A DNA stretch of 64,000 nucleotides from Lyophyllum atratum (GCA_014905825.1 JACGCN010000017.1:124001-188000); one strand, 5' to 3'. Shown: positions 12,228-23,861, counted from the first letter of the stretch. Program-made: numbers and translations. Notes: generated by a model from the sequence alone, not told the origin.

Positions 12228-14673
12228 TCACGTACGCGGCGAAAGTGAGCCCAAACTAGACTCCGCACCCTGCAGGATCAGACGGATTTGCTGCACCCAC
12301 CCAGCCGGCGCCGCAACATCATCCAGCATGTACACGACGGGCTTGTCATTCTGAGTGCACACCAATCAGCTGAGCACACAGGACACAAATCACATACAAC
12401 ATACCGTCTGTAGGACCAACCCCCTCTCGCCACGAGCCTCCACGCCCTTGATTACCGCCACACCAGTCCCACTCCCATTAGTACTCGCCGCCAGAGGGAA
12501 AATGAACTCCTGCTTTATTGCCACCGCGCTCCTCCCGGTACTAGCACAGATCACCCTCCGGTTCGTCAGTAGCAACACACGTTCCTTCAGTTTTGGTTTC
12601 GATCGCACCGACCCAGACAAGAGCTTAGGCAGCAGCCGCGCGAAGCTGGGTGCATGAGCCTCGGGCATGAGTGGGGAGGAAAGGCGGAATCTCTCTGCAG
12701 GCTTGAGAAGATGCGCGAATTCAGGGGGGGCCAATGTAGGTGAGGGCGAGGAGGTGCTGTCACTGGGAAGTGCACTTTTGTTGGTATCAGGTGAGACCGA
12801 TGGTGCTGGCTCAGGCAGGGTTGAACGCAGCTTTGTCGACGCTGAGGCCGGCCCATTTCCATTCTGCACCGTGGTACCTTCCTGATCCGCCTCGCTTGCT
12901 TCTTCGTTCGCTGAGGGTTCACTCCTTGGTACACCTTCGACAGCGTCCAGCGTGACGGGCTCGTCAAGGGCCAACCCTGCCGTCGCCTCTGCTAAACTTG
13001 TGGCATCAGCTGGCATCGCCAGCGCAGTGGCATTTTCGCCGGCCCTAGCACTAATATTCCTAGTCGGCGCTGGGGGAGGGGGAGGAAATGTATAAGGCAG
13101 ACCACCGTCCGCCCCTTTCCCATCTACCCGAGGGAACACATATTGTGTGGTCTCTGTGGTATCTTCATTTTCTTCATCACTACGAGCACGGTCCGCCACC
13201 ACCGTTGGAGAGATATTCGCGGTCCCGTTCGCAACATTCGCGTTCCGTAGGCCGGGAAGATACGCGGCAACGCGCGCGTCTTTGGCCCATGCGATCTCGT
13301 CATCGTCTTGATCAAGTAACCGCTCTTCCCTCAGCTGTGCACCAAGCTCGGCATCCGATTCGGGCGCTATGAACGCATTAAGACTAATGTCAATTGAAGA
13401 GATAGATGCAACGTACCAGGTATCGGCTCTGCCGGAAGCCTCAGCCCACTTTCTAGCGGAGGATGTGGGTCCTCCCAAACCGTGTTCCAATTCACAGTTG
13501 CAAAGAATGGATGAGCTTTCAAAGCCTTCATGCTGTTGACCTCCCCTTCGCCGCCCGCTCCTATTCTCTTGTCTGGCTCTATTACCAGAAGGCGGCTCAC
13601 CAGATCCCTGGCATCGTCGTCAAAACCTTCGGGAAATGTGTATTGCAGCGACTTGATCAGTCTCCAAGTGAGAAGGGGCGAAGGACCATTAAATACAAAG
13701 GTGCCTGTGTAGAGCTCATAGAGGACACAGCCGAGAGTCCAGAGGTCAGAGGCGGGGGAGGTTTGTGAATGAGCAAGAAGCTCGGGGGAGTAGTACTGAG
13801 GCGTGCCGACAAATGTGTTAGAACGCTGGAGGGTGGAGGCCGCTTCAGAGTTGTCGGGAGTGGGAGAAGCTGGTGGCAGAAGCTTTGCAGTGCCAAAATC
13901 GGCTAGGGCGAGCCGAAACCGGGAGTCAAGGAGAAGATTCTCGGGCTTGACGTCGCGGTGCATGACACCCTTGGAATGAATGTATTCAAGGGCATCGACG
14001 AGTTGGGCCGTATAATAGCGCGTGCACGCGAGTGATAGTGAGCCATAACGTGAGATGAGGGCGCGCAGGTCGCCATTTGGGAGGAGGTCGAGGACAAAGT
14101 CTGCATGGAACATTTAATAATGAGCAAGAGAATGGAGAAATATGACTCACAAAGTGACCATGCATCCGAAAAGGTGGAATGCAGCCCTACGATGCCTGGA
14201 TGGCCCAAGCCCAGGACAACCAGGGACTCCTTCTCCGCATACGCAGTACGGCGCTGGTTGTGTCGTTGGAGGTGGGCCTTGTCGAGGACCTTTATCGCGT
14301 ACGTACGGCCAGATATTTTGCCCTTTGCTTGTATGACCGTAGAGTAGGAGCCGTGTCCGAGGATGTCGCCAAACTCAAAGTCCTGGGGAGAGTTAAACCT
14401 GGGACGTGATGTGGGACCGGAAGTGGCGTCACGTAACGGTGAAGACGGGCCCGCGATGCCTAGCTCACGCTGGATGTAGCTGGGCAGCAGGTGGGCCTGT
14501 GACTGGGACTGGGCAACGTCAGTGGCTGAGCGGGGGGCGGCAAAGACGCGGGTGGGGCGTGGGGGCGGGGCATCGACGAGGGAGGAGGTAGAGGAGGATG
14601 AGGAGGAGGAGGAGATGACGGAGGTGTTACGGCTTATCTCTGCCAAGGAGGGGGACGGTGGACCAGCGACCAT
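12228..14673 (-). CDS. PDK1: PDK1-type AGC serine/threonine kinase with C-terminal PH domain
   Basis: Likely orthologue of 3-phosphoinositide-dependent kinase 1 (yeast Pkh1/2), which phosphorylates the activation loops of other AGC kinases. About 790 residues. After a Ser/Pro-rich N-terminus the kinase domain begins near residue 95 with FEFGDILGHGSYSTVIQAK (Gly loop) and YAIKVLDK (VAIK Lys). It continues with LLPNGDLRALI, HRDVKPENLLLD (catalytic loop), ADFGTAKLL (DFG), FVGTPQYYSPELL and SDLWTLGCVLYEL. The sequence AFVGTPQYVSPE is typical of PDK1, and there is no hydrophobic-motif tail. A long disordered segment precedes a C-terminal PH-like fold (RVLLLTNRRVICAST, IKQEFIFPL, VQQIRLILQ). The kinase and the upstream TAF8-like gene are in tandem, 74 bases apart. 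An additional short upstream exon cannot be excluded. Confidence 0.87.
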
Positions 14674-14747
14674 AGCTAACAGTCAGACCAACATTACATC
14701 CAAAACCAATCCAAGTTGTATATCGGCAGCCTGTGATCCTAACAATC

Positions 14748-16541
14748 CTAACTACGACGCGAACCCAGTGCTAGCGAGATTACCCCGCTCCCCCCGCCGA
14801 CGCTCCCCATCCGACCCCGCCCCCGCGTAGACAGCGGCGACCGGAAGTCCTTCGTCTCGCACTCCCATGTCGCGTACAGCCGCGCATCCGGCAGCGCCGC
14901 CTTTTCCGCTGTCGCATCATTGTCCTTGCCCCCTTCTTTATCTTTGCCTTTCGATCCCACAACCGGTGTACCAGGCACTGCGTCAGCTGGCGGAAGCGCG
15001 TTAGCATTCCACGGCGCGGGAACGCCACTTCCATAAAGGAGGAGCTTCTGCCCCCGCTGCAGAGGCGGGGGATGTGTTAAGCGGCTTGTGCGCGACAATA
15101 CCGTTGGCTACATGATCCCGTAAATTGACCAAAGCTACGGATAAAGCACAAACCACGTACCGGAAGCACACTTCTCGCCAGATCCGGGATCCTTGACCCT
15201 TGCTGGCTCACCAATGGTGTGAGCCTCTCCGTCGCCGTCACCGCGCGTGGCAGCGTTGGCGGGAACTTGAACTCCTTCTCTCGCTCCTTGCCCTCCCTCG
15301 CCTTACCTTCATCCCCAAGCGCCATCGGATAGGTCGGGCCTACGCTCGCTACCCTTGGCGGGCATGGTCCCACGCCCGCGTAGAGCGTGTCCGGCGGATC
15401 CCATCGTGGCAGACTCTGAACCTGATTGAGGAGCGCCATGGCTACCTTGTGACGTGATAAAGTGGGATGTAGACCGTTTGGCGGTGGGGGATGCGTGAGG
15501 ATATGGTGGTATGCCTTAACAAGCGCAGGTGCCGTCTTCGGCGTGCTTAAGTGCTTGGAGGGTACGAGCTCTCTGTCGCGGGACTGGTCACGCGGCGGGC
15601 CCGAGGGTAGGTGCCATTCTGCAACTTGTGAAAGCGAGGACTGAGAATATGGGACCTGGACTAGGTAGTCTGAAGCAGATGTAGAAGTGAGCGGTGCGGC
15701 TGCGGCAGCCGGTTTCTCAGCCTTGACAGGCTCGTTGGGAAGGAGTAAAGGAAGATGTGGTTCAAAGGTGGGTTGCGTGGGATGGGGCGAGTCAGTAGTG
15801 GGCGACGTTTCTGGAACATCTGGTGCGATAGTTGGAAAAGGTGGCAGGAAGTCGGGGATATGGTCTGGAGGCTGCCAACTTGCTTTCCTAGGGCGCTTTC
15901 GCGGGTGCGATGGTGAGGATGGGTTAGATATTGGTGAAAGTGGCAAAGGCGGCGTAGATATTCGTGGCGGTGGTGTCATTGTCCGTGGTGGCGCTAGTCC
16001 ATCGATGTCCATTCTCTCTGCTGGGGGTAAGGTGTCAACAAGCAGGACTTCGTCTTCGGACAGTTCCTCTTCTTCGTCACTGTCATCCGAGTCAGGTTCC
16101 AAATAAGGCGCATACACGAGTGGAATCGCATCGTCGCGATCCTGCCTCAGTCCATCGTTCAATTGCGCTGCAAAGAATATTAAGACGCCACCAACAGCGG
16201 AATCCTTACTACTGACCCTTGAATTCATTCAGGTCCTCCACCCGCCTCCCGGACCACACCGCATATCTCGTCAGCTCCCTCCCCTCGCTCCCCGCATATT
16301 CATTCAGTTCTTCCACATTCACACCCAATTCATCAAGTGCGCCCAGTGCATCTCGTACACTGAGCTTCGTGCGTCCAGCAAGCGTGGCGTATTTCGCACA
16401 CGTACCCGTGAGGAGCGTAAGATAGCGAGAAAGGAGGTCAGTAAGGACGAGCGAGGCCTGTGAGGAGGAGCGCGAGAAGGCGTGGGCGTGGAGTGTGCGA
16501 TGCGTAGCGGACTCAAGCAGCTTGGTGCTGGCGCTGTCCAT
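14748..16541 (-). CDS. TFIID subunit TAF8-like (bromodomain-associated histone fold)
   Basis: About 550 residues in three exons. The N-terminal 100 residues form a histone fold of the Bromo_TP type (TAF3/TAF8): HAFSRSSSQASLVLTDLLSR, CAKYATLAGRTKLSVRDALG, ALDELGVNVEELNEYA. A Pro/Ser-rich linker follows. Then IPDFLPPFPTIAPDVPETSP matches the LPPFP segment of the TAF8 C-terminal domain, and an Ala/Pro-rich tail ends GVISLALGSRRS. Known family role: pairs with TAF10 or a related histone-fold partner in TFIID. Choosing TAF8 rather than TAF3 or another Bromo_TP protein rests on the LPPFP motif and the lack of a visible PHD finger. The gene is head-to-head with the HMCES-like gene, with 182 bases between starts. 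Confidence 0.72.
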
Positions 16542-16723
16542 CGTGGTGCCTAGTCGTAAGTAACAAGAATAAGGGGTGCCAGCGACGAGGACGAGGCGAG
16601 ACAGGCCCGACGTCGTGGTGGGTGTTCACCTGCAGAGGCATTCCCACGCTTGCCCCCATGTAAACATCCACAAATAGCCTGTGGCGGAAGCTAATTTCGG
16701 CTTAGCCTCCTTCTAGATCTGCC

Positions 16724-18270
16724 ATGTGTGGTCGCTTCGCGCTCCGGCTCGCTGTGAGTATTCTATGTAACGCGCAGTACCCAATTAACAACCCTCTAGC
16801 GCGGCGAGATACGCCAAATCCCTGGACATGACGATGTCGACGCCGACGACTGGATCGACGAGGACGAGTTTGTCCCACGTTACAATATCGCGCCTCGTAC
16901 GCAGGCACCTGTGCTCCTCCGCCGTGGCGCAGGCGCAGGGCCTTCCGACGCACCAGGCTCTTCCAATGCGGATGGCGAAGGATATGTCCTGCAGACCATG
17001 AAGTGGGGCCTCGTTCCTCACTGGAGCAAGTTCGAGGATAAGACTTTGAGCACTACGAACGCGCGCTCAGAGAACCTCGTGGAGGGCGGTGGGATGTGGG
17101 CAAGTATCAAGGGAAAGAATCGGTGTGCCGTTGTATGCCAAGGGTGTGTCCACTTGCTGAGATAAGATGCACAAGACTGATACAGATGGATTGGCAGGTA
17201 CTACGAATGGTTGACCAAGGGCAAGGATAAGCTACCACACTTTACAAAACACCGCGACGGCCAGGTCATGCTCATGGCTGGGCTGTACGATCGTGTGGTG
17301 CTCGAAGGTGCGGCATACTATACCTCGTTCCTACTACCTGGACATTTGCTCATGCGATCGTTCGACGCGCGCAGGTCAGACTAAGCCTCTGTGGACCTTC
17401 ACCGTTGTCACAACTGCCGCGAACAAGGAATTTTCATGGCTGCACGACCGCCAGCCTGTCATCCTTCCTAACCGTGCCGCTCTTGACGCGTGGCTTGACA
17501 CGTCTAAACAGACATGGACCCCAGAACTCACCCAACTGGTCGAGCCATATCACGACTCTGCGAACCCCCTTGAATGGTACGTTCATTTTGAACTGCCTAT
17601 AAGATTTACCTCGTATATTCACGTCGAGCTTGGATTGATTTCAATTGGTCTTGCAGCTACCAAGTTCCCAAAGAAGTGGGCAAGGTCGGGACTGAGTCTG
17701 CGACGTTCATCGAGCCGGTAGCAAATAGAAAAGACGGAATCCAGGCAATGTTCTCGAAGCAAGTTGCCACATCTTCTATCAAGCCCACCCATACGACCAA
17801 GACGCCTGTGAAGCGGTCGAGAAGTCCTTCTCCAGTGAAGACACGCGACGCTCCATCATCGTCCCCATCGAGGAAGAGACCTAAAGTCGAAGAATCAGAC
17901 GTTGCATCTGATGTCGACAGCGACGTTGTTGTGTTGCATGGGCCGCCGACACCGAAGAAGGTTCGTCGGTACTCTCTCGTCGTCCAATCGGGCGCTGACC
18001 GATATTTCATGGTCCAGGTGAAGCCTGAACCATCAGTTGCTACCATGTCATCAAACAAGGTACCTATCCTAAACCTAATGTTGGTCAAAAGGCAACGATC
18101 TATGTACACATAGCTCTCACCCACAAAACGCAAACCGTCAAAAGAAAAAAACAAGGTCAGTACTGCCGTCAAAAGTGAGGCGGTCCTTCTCCTAATTTTC
18201 AATTCTACAAAAGACCCAGGCACCTGCTTCGAACACCAAGCTCACATCATTTTTCTCGAAGACTTCATAA
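16724..18270 (+). CDS. HMCES: HMCES/YedK-type SRAP protein (abasic-site crosslinking)
   Basis: Protein that protects abasic sites in single-stranded DNA by forming a covalent bond through its second residue. It starts MCGRFALRL, so Cys2 becomes the N-terminal catalytic Cys once Met is removed. Other family residues are visible: PRYNIAPRTQ (Asn and Arg of the active site), MKWGLVPHWSK, TTNARSENL, YYEWLTKGK (catalytic Glu) and LHDRQPVIL (active-site His). A basic Ser/Pro-rich tail follows. Splicing two short 3' exons (18114-18157 and about 18216-18270) gives an ending TKLTSFFSKTS, which resembles a PCNA-interacting box (LxxFF). Human HMCES also ends in a PIP box. About 410 residues and at least seven exons. 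The gene shares a 182-base divergent promoter with the TAF8-like gene. Confidence 0.9.
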
Positions 18271-19146
18271 ACATGTCTAATATTTGTTTTGGGACATGAG
18301 GGCTGCTGTACTCTTCTACGATGTACAATATAAATCACATACCTCTATCAGTCAATCATGTACTATACTGTAACTTACCATATGTATATATCACCTACTA
18401 CTCCGCTTTGCAGGTCTCGACGCTTCGGGTTGTCGTGTTGAGTCTTACTCCGCTGCGCCACTGGCGGTTCTCAGAGTGCACATCTTTCGGTTCTCAGAGT
18501 GCACAGCTTTTGGGGCAGCAATGTGGAGATGCCAGACAGGTGAGTCCGTATTCTGATTTCGCTCACTATGGAACGACGAAGACGGCGGTAACTTGGCCCT
18601 GCCAGCCAGAAGTCATACCTCATTATAGCAACACCATCTATGTGGTTCAATTCGGCCCAGCACCGACTTATGAAGACGCCACACCGAAGAGGTCTCAGAA
18701 TCAAAGCCTAGGGTTATCATTGGGTGACTCTCACTCCAAGGAAAAAGGATCTACCGCGACTCACATTCGGTAGTAACGCATATAAGAATGAAACTATGCA
18801 ATGTAGCTCGATGAGTGTGTGCCTAATATCAAATTCCTCTGTGCAAAACCTACTGGCATCAATAAACCGGATGTAAGAGCACATAGCCTCTTGCAGCTTA
18901 ACCAAAGCACGCATATGACTAACCCACGGTGATTAATTATAAACGGTCTACATCATGATCATGATAAATTGCCCCTCAACGAAGCACCAGACGTAATTGT
19001 AATCCAGCCGTTAGAAAAATCGCCAAAGCCACCATACACAATACCCATCTGTCAAATGCATCAAAGGCCACGTCTCGCGGACTGCCTGAGGCCTGATGAA
19101 GCATGAGTTCCAGGCAGGGAATTAATCTATAATCCATGAGACTTAC
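18271..19146. other. Intergenic, AT-rich, with a short direct repeat
   Basis: 876 bases between the convergent HMCES-like gene and the small secreted protein gene. No credible coding sequence. An 18-base direct repeat lies at 18465-18482 and 18488-18505. Confidence 0.5.
18465..18505. repeat. 18-base direct repeat, two copies
   Basis: CGGTTCTCAGAGTGCACA is present at 18465-18482 and again at 18488-18505, giving a period of 23 bases. Only two copies were seen. It is probably a local duplication. Confidence 0.8.
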
Positions 19147-19893
19147 TTAGAGAAGTTCAGGGTGTATGAAGTTGTATGCGTCCCTGGAGGCACGATACGC
19201 ATCATTGACGATGACCCGCGAGCGGGTTTCGTCCCAGTTGTGACCACCAACAACGATAGTCTCACGACCAATATCACGACCAGTGAACCCAAAGTCGTGG
19301 GTGTTGAACGAGCCGTCGACATTGATGATCTCCCCAAAGTGCCCAACGATGTTGCGATCGAAGCCCACATGGCGGCCAGTGTGGCGGCGCAGATCACGAC
19401 TGAAGCCGTGCAAGCCAGAGTGCCATTGCTCAAAGACGATGGTCTGGGCCTCTACCTCGCAGAGCTGCTCAGTGATGATCCTGAAAATGTCCGTTGGTCA
19501 GTACGAGATATTTAAAAGAAGAGGAAGTGAGTGTAACCTCTTGGCCATCTCCTGGAGTACCACTAGACGCTGCTGGATGATTTCGATACGCTGCGTGCGG
19601 CAGACGAGCTCGTGCTCCTGCTTAACAACAACCTGGCTGAAATGAGACCCATCGAAGTTATCGACACCGTGGAAGTTGTCGAAATTGGCCAAGGAGGAGA
19701 AGCCTCCCCAGTTATTGAAGGAACGGAAGCCGCGGACGGCTATAAATACACATCAGACGTGATCTCGTCCTGACAACGTAGTTGGATGGAACTAACCTAG
19801 GTCATAGTTAGGCTTGAGGGCGACGGGCCCTGCGATGACGGACGTGGCCAAGGTGGCAAGAGAAATGAACTGAAGGGCGAGTTTGGCGAACAT
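19147..19893 (-). CDS. Small secreted protein, function unknown
   Basis: Not assigned to any characterised family. About 190 residues in three exons. The N-terminus MFAKLALQFISLATLATS is a signal peptide, with probable cleavage after VIAGP. The mature part has GFRSFNNWGGFSSLANFDNF, then a helical stretch VVVKQEHELVCRTQRIEIIQ and LVVLQEMAKRIITEQLCEVE. A Gly/His/Asn/Asp-rich second half follows (GFSRDLRRHTGRHVGFDR, DGSFNTHDFGFTGRDIG, VVGGHNWDETRS). There are two Cys in the mature chain, near VCRT and QLCE, possibly one disulfide. A TATA box and a 5' UTR intron can be placed upstream, so the gene looks strongly promoted. The reading frame is fixed by the intron joining AKR to IITEQ. An alternative frame at the 3' end lacks continuity. 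Confidence 0.72.
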
Positions 19894-19926
19894 GATCCTT
19901 GTGAAAGTCGAGGATTTCTATTCTAG

Positions 19927-19976
19927 CTGAGAAACAGATCAGTCAGCGAATAAATATATACAGGAACGGAGCCTAC
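19927..19976 (-). other. 5' UTR intron of the small secreted protein gene
   Basis: Minus-strand GTAGGCTCC...TTTCTCAG, 50 bases, located 34 bases before the ATG at 19893. The internal CTGAC element is a plausible branch site. The intron lies entirely in the untranslated leader. Confidence 0.55.
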
Positions 19977-20788
19977 CCACTTGCTTGCAACAAAGACTGA
20001 AGATGTAAGATCCACCCAAGGAAGAAGATTAAAAAGACGAAAAGACAGTAGTAGGCGACCTGGCCAAACAAGAAGGAAAGAACGAAAGGATTGATGATTC
20101 AATACTACTGCAAGACTCCGGCTTTTATAGGCTACCGACGCACCCAAAAGACTGGACCGTTACCTGCGGTAGTGCGTCAATGTCAATAGTGTATTCTGAA
20201 AGGTCATCTTGGCGGACTTTGTTATAGCTAAGCGTATCATGCTAAGAAATATACTGTCTTCGTTTCGATGCGCTCACCGTCTATCTTAGCACATGTCGAT
20301 TCAGCGCTGTGCTTCAGCTCGGACGTTTGACAGATCTACGTTGGGTGTGTCGAGTCAAACAGACCATATTCGATAGCAACGCATTGTGGGAGACGTTAAT
20401 CTTAACGTTATGTCACATCGGACGAATCACCGCCTTCTGGCAGTGGCTGTCCTCGAGGTTCTTGGCTGCAACGACACCCACTGGCTTCTGAGATTGTCTA
20501 GGAGAGTGCATGTCTTACTTCCGTATGCTCCGCCCAAAGTTCAACGTTTGGAGCTATCATGACCTTGTCTAACCGTAAATTGTACACACCGTATTCCTAA
20601 CAGATACATACGAACATGACGCTAAATCCATAATGGCTACAACTGAATTCCACTTCCAGACGAATACAATGATTGTGCTGCATGTAAGCCAAACTGGAGA
20701 CACCACGGTCATCTATGCGAAGAGCCTCTTGGTGTATCTAAAGGGGAGGAGGTTAAAACAATATCCACACTAAACAGAGAATGCTCGC
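19977..20788. other. Intergenic between secreted protein gene and IMPDH
   Basis: Holds the promoter of the secreted protein gene and the 3' flank of the IMP dehydrogenase gene. No other gene recognised. Confidence 0.5.
20121..20130 (-). promoter_or_regulatory. TATA box of the small secreted protein gene
   Basis: CTATAAAAGC on the minus strand, about 230 bases upstream of the start codon. After removal of the 5' UTR intron this leaves a leader of about 150 bases. This is one of the clearest TATA boxes in the window. Confidence 0.6.
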
Positions 20789-22629
20789 TTACGAGTTCAG
20801 CCCATGGACACCACCCTCGACCTGCGCGCTCGCAGTCCTCAACTCGAACCGTACATTGCCAGCCTTCACCTCCTTCTGTAGGGCATTGACGCTCCTCACA
20901 CCAACATCCTGTAGCGAATGCTGTACACCAACATAAAGGTAAGGCAGGAAGGCCTTGACGCTGCCCTTGTCTTGGACGTCCCCGGAGACACCTTGCGCAA
21001 CTTTCACAGCGCTACTCTCTGAGAAGTACCTGGATGTCGCAGCGTTCTCCACCGTATTGCCCTGTTTGGGAGCTGGGTATTTTCCCTGGACAGCTGCCTT
21101 CTTGCCTGTTCCTTGCTCCATCGCCTCCAAGCTTCCCATACCGCGGTATGCCTTGACACGTTTCCCTTCGTGGTAGAAGTATTCACCAGGCGCCTCCTCG
21201 GTACCGGCTATGAGCCCACCCATCATGACGGCCCCGGCGCCGAGAGCCAGGGCCTTGACGATATGGCCAACGTTGCCGATCCCACCATCGGCGATGACTG
21301 GCACGCCGAATTTATTGGCGAACTCAGCGACTGCATAGACAGCAGTTGCTTGAGGGCGTCCGACCGCCATGACCTCCTGTGTTATGCAGATTGATCCAGA
21401 GCCCATGCCGATACGAAGAGCATCCGCGCCAGCGGCAATGAGTGAAGCGGCCTGCTCGCGGGTAACAACGTTGCCAGCGATAACTTCTAATGAAGGATAC
21501 GTTGACTTTATCCACTGGATCATGTCGATCTGGAATATGGAGTTGCCTTGTGAAGAGTCGAGGACGACGATGTCCAATCCGGCATCGACTAGGAGAGCGA
21601 GGCGTTCGCGATCAGCCGGGCGTGTACCGACGGCAGCAGCAGCATACAGCTGTTTGCTGTCCGCTTTTTTAGAGGCGAGGGGATAGGACTGGTTTTTGAG
21701 AAGATCGGAACGCGCAAGGAGGGAGATGAGGTGACCATGAGAGTCGACGATAGGGAGCTTGCCCTTTTTAGAGTCCCGAAGAATGTCGTTGGCTTCACGG
21801 AGCGTTATGCCCTGTTGAGCAGTGACAAGGTCGGTGGTCATTACATCGCGGAGGGGGGTTTGGGGGTCGCGGAATTGGATGTCGCGTGCGGTCACAATGC
21901 CCACAAGTTTTCCTCCGAGGGAGCCGGTATCTGAATAAAACGACGTTAATCTACGGATCACGGATACACAGAGCAGGGTTCAGAGGTAACATAATAATAT
22001 CCGCAGATCACACATTGTAAACGTGTTTACTCAGCAGAACGAAGGTTATGAAGATAAAGTCTCATCCTAATAGTAAGCGAGGTAGAAGAAGTACGAACCT
22101 GTGATGGGTATTCCGCAAAAGCCTAGCCTGGCTTTGATGTCGAGAACTTCATCGACTGTGTGTGAAGGCGAAAGAACAACAGGATCTGTGATAAAACCGT
22201 TCTCGTGCCTCTTGACGGCCCGGACCATGGCGGCTTGCGATTCGGGGGTCTGGTTGTGATGGATTACACCAATCCCTCCAAGGAGCTGAGTGACAGAGAG
22301 CGGTTGTGGGCACTGCGGAAATAATCATAAGGTAGGAGGCGAGTCCTTACCGCCATAGCAATGGCCATCTGATCCTCGGTGACAGTGTCCATGGGACTGC
22401 TCATGAAGGGCGTTTTGAGGACGACGCTGCGAGTGATGCGGCTCTCCGTGAGCACATCGGATGCGGGAAAGTCGATCTTTCCAGGAAGGAGGAGGAAATC
22501 ATTGTAGGTTAGCCCACCGTGGACTTGCGAGTCCATGAGATCGGAGACAGACAAGCCATCCTTGCGGCTGTATGTTTTGAGATGGTCGAGAGCAGCAGAG
22601 GGATGAAGATATGTGTGTTGCTCTGGCAT
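20789..22629 (-). CDS. IMD: Inosine-5'-monophosphate dehydrogenase
   Basis: Converts IMP to XMP with NAD, the first committed step of guanine nucleotide synthesis, in the cytosol. About 530 residues, the normal length. In order: [17 protein letters not shown] and [16 protein letters not shown] near the N-terminus; the CBS pair (about 115-230) with [19 protein letters not shown] and [19 protein letters not shown]; and the TIM barrel with [32 protein letters not shown] and [20 protein letters not shown], where Cys is the catalytic thiol. Then [20 protein letters not shown] (phosphate site) and [18 protein letters not shown] (flap/Gly-rich). The C-terminus has [14 protein letters not shown]. Starting at 22629 gives [17 protein letters not shown]. 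The gene is head-to-head with DAM1, only 112 bases apart. Confidence 0.95.
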
Positions 22630-22725
22630 AATCGGGCAGATTGCCAACCTGCGCAAAAAAATTTCGATCGGTTATATACTTTGTTTGTTTGTAGCAACCA
22701 AATACTTGATCGCGATCGTGTTGGT

Positions 22726-22731
22726 CACGTG
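22726..22731. promoter_or_regulatory. CACGTG E-box between IMPDH and DAM1
   Basis: GTCACGTG spans 22724-22731 in the 112-base divergent gap, 11 bases before the DAM1 ATG. The position may place it in the DAM1 leader or the core promoter. Confidence 0.4.
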
Positions 22732-22741
22732 GACTCCTTTA

Positions 22742-23861
22742 ATGCCAACCACGCAGACGCCACACCGAACGCCTCTCAAGCGCGTCTCCCAGGGCTCCCT
22801 CTTTGCCCTTTCTCGCTCAGGCGCGTTTCCAGACGCCCCGCATGGCCTTGGATTTCTTGAACCAGCAATGTCAGAATTTGTCGATGAGACGGAGACGCTC
22901 CAGGCCAATATCGAGAACATGAAGAACCTCAGCGATTCCCTCGCGACGTTCAACGAATCATTCGCCAGCTGGCTGTACATTATGAACATGAATGCTCTTA
23001 CTACCGATTGGCCACAAGTGCGTCTGCGTAGTATGCCGAGTACACGGTGCTAATACGGTCCGTATGCGCTCTACATAGGCACCGACCGACGCCTCTTTTA
23101 TCATGGCAAAACGCAGAGCGGGTTCGTCTAGTTATAATTTCTGGATTAAATCGATCTTATACTCTCATTTCTCAGAAAAAGACGCGTTGAATGCGATGGA
23201 GGCCCTGAAGACCAAGAAACGCGAGGCTGAAGCAGCTGCGGCGGATAGAACAACCATGACAGAAGTCACTGAAGCCGAGATGACATTTGCCGGAAATATC
23301 ACTACAAATACTTCAGGGCAAACCTCTAAATCTGCCGCTGCACCTAAAAAGAAACCTGGGAAGCCAAAGTTAAGCGCAAAGGAGAAGAAGGAGCGAAGCG
23401 TGAGCCGTTCCGCACATGGCCTGCGATCGTTCATTAACTCTTGGTAGCTCGAGATCGAGAAGATTATTTCTTGCTTGCCTTTAGAATTCCGAGGAAGCGA
23501 CCCAGTATGTGCTGTCGTCGTTTCAATCTACCATTATGTCCTCATTCAGCCTTAAAGAGTCTTCGCCGGAGTATGGAAAACGTCATCGAAGGACTCCTCA
23601 GCTCTGCATCTCGTGCAGTCAAGCGTAAGCACCCATTTTTGTCTGTTCACATGAAACTGACTGTAAGCCGCAGTAACCGACCTCATCACGCCGCCTGATC
23701 TCACTCAAGCTCGAGTTAACAAATGCTTGATCGCCTTGGTCAATCGAAAGGTTGTCCGTAAAGACAATAGCACTGTAAGTTGAGTTTTCGTTTTTGTGCG
23801 AGGATTAGATTTGACCATCTCAAAGGGGACTGTGCTTTATCACTGGCAAGGGATTCCATAA
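22742..23861 (+). CDS. DAM1: DASH/Dam1 complex subunit DAM1 with C-terminal extension
   Basis: Outer-kinetochore subunit of the microtubule-encircling DASH ring. Spliced from about seven exons into roughly 250 residues. The Dam1 domain is at residues 15-90: LSRSGAFPDAPHGLGFLEPA, FVDETETLQANIENMKNLSD, FNESFASWLYIMNMNALTTD. A Lys-rich linker with AAPKKKPGKPKLSAKEKKER follows. After the linker, in-frame exons encode LEIEKIISCLPLEFRGSDP, SLRRSMENVIEGLLSSASRA, LTDLITPPDLTQARVNKCLI and ALVNRKVVRKDNSTGTVLYH, a helix-rich unit that looks like a winged helix. Yeast Dam1 lacks an obvious equivalent. Splice joins keep one frame through to WQGIP-stop, so the extension is part of this gene unless a second promoter exists. 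Its 3' end lies 89 bases from that of HRI1. Confidence 0.85.

Noticed and set aside
19143..19433. Alternative minus-strand frame MSNGTLACTASVV... at the secreted protein locus
   Set aside because: It does not join in frame to the signal-peptide exons; the other frame does.
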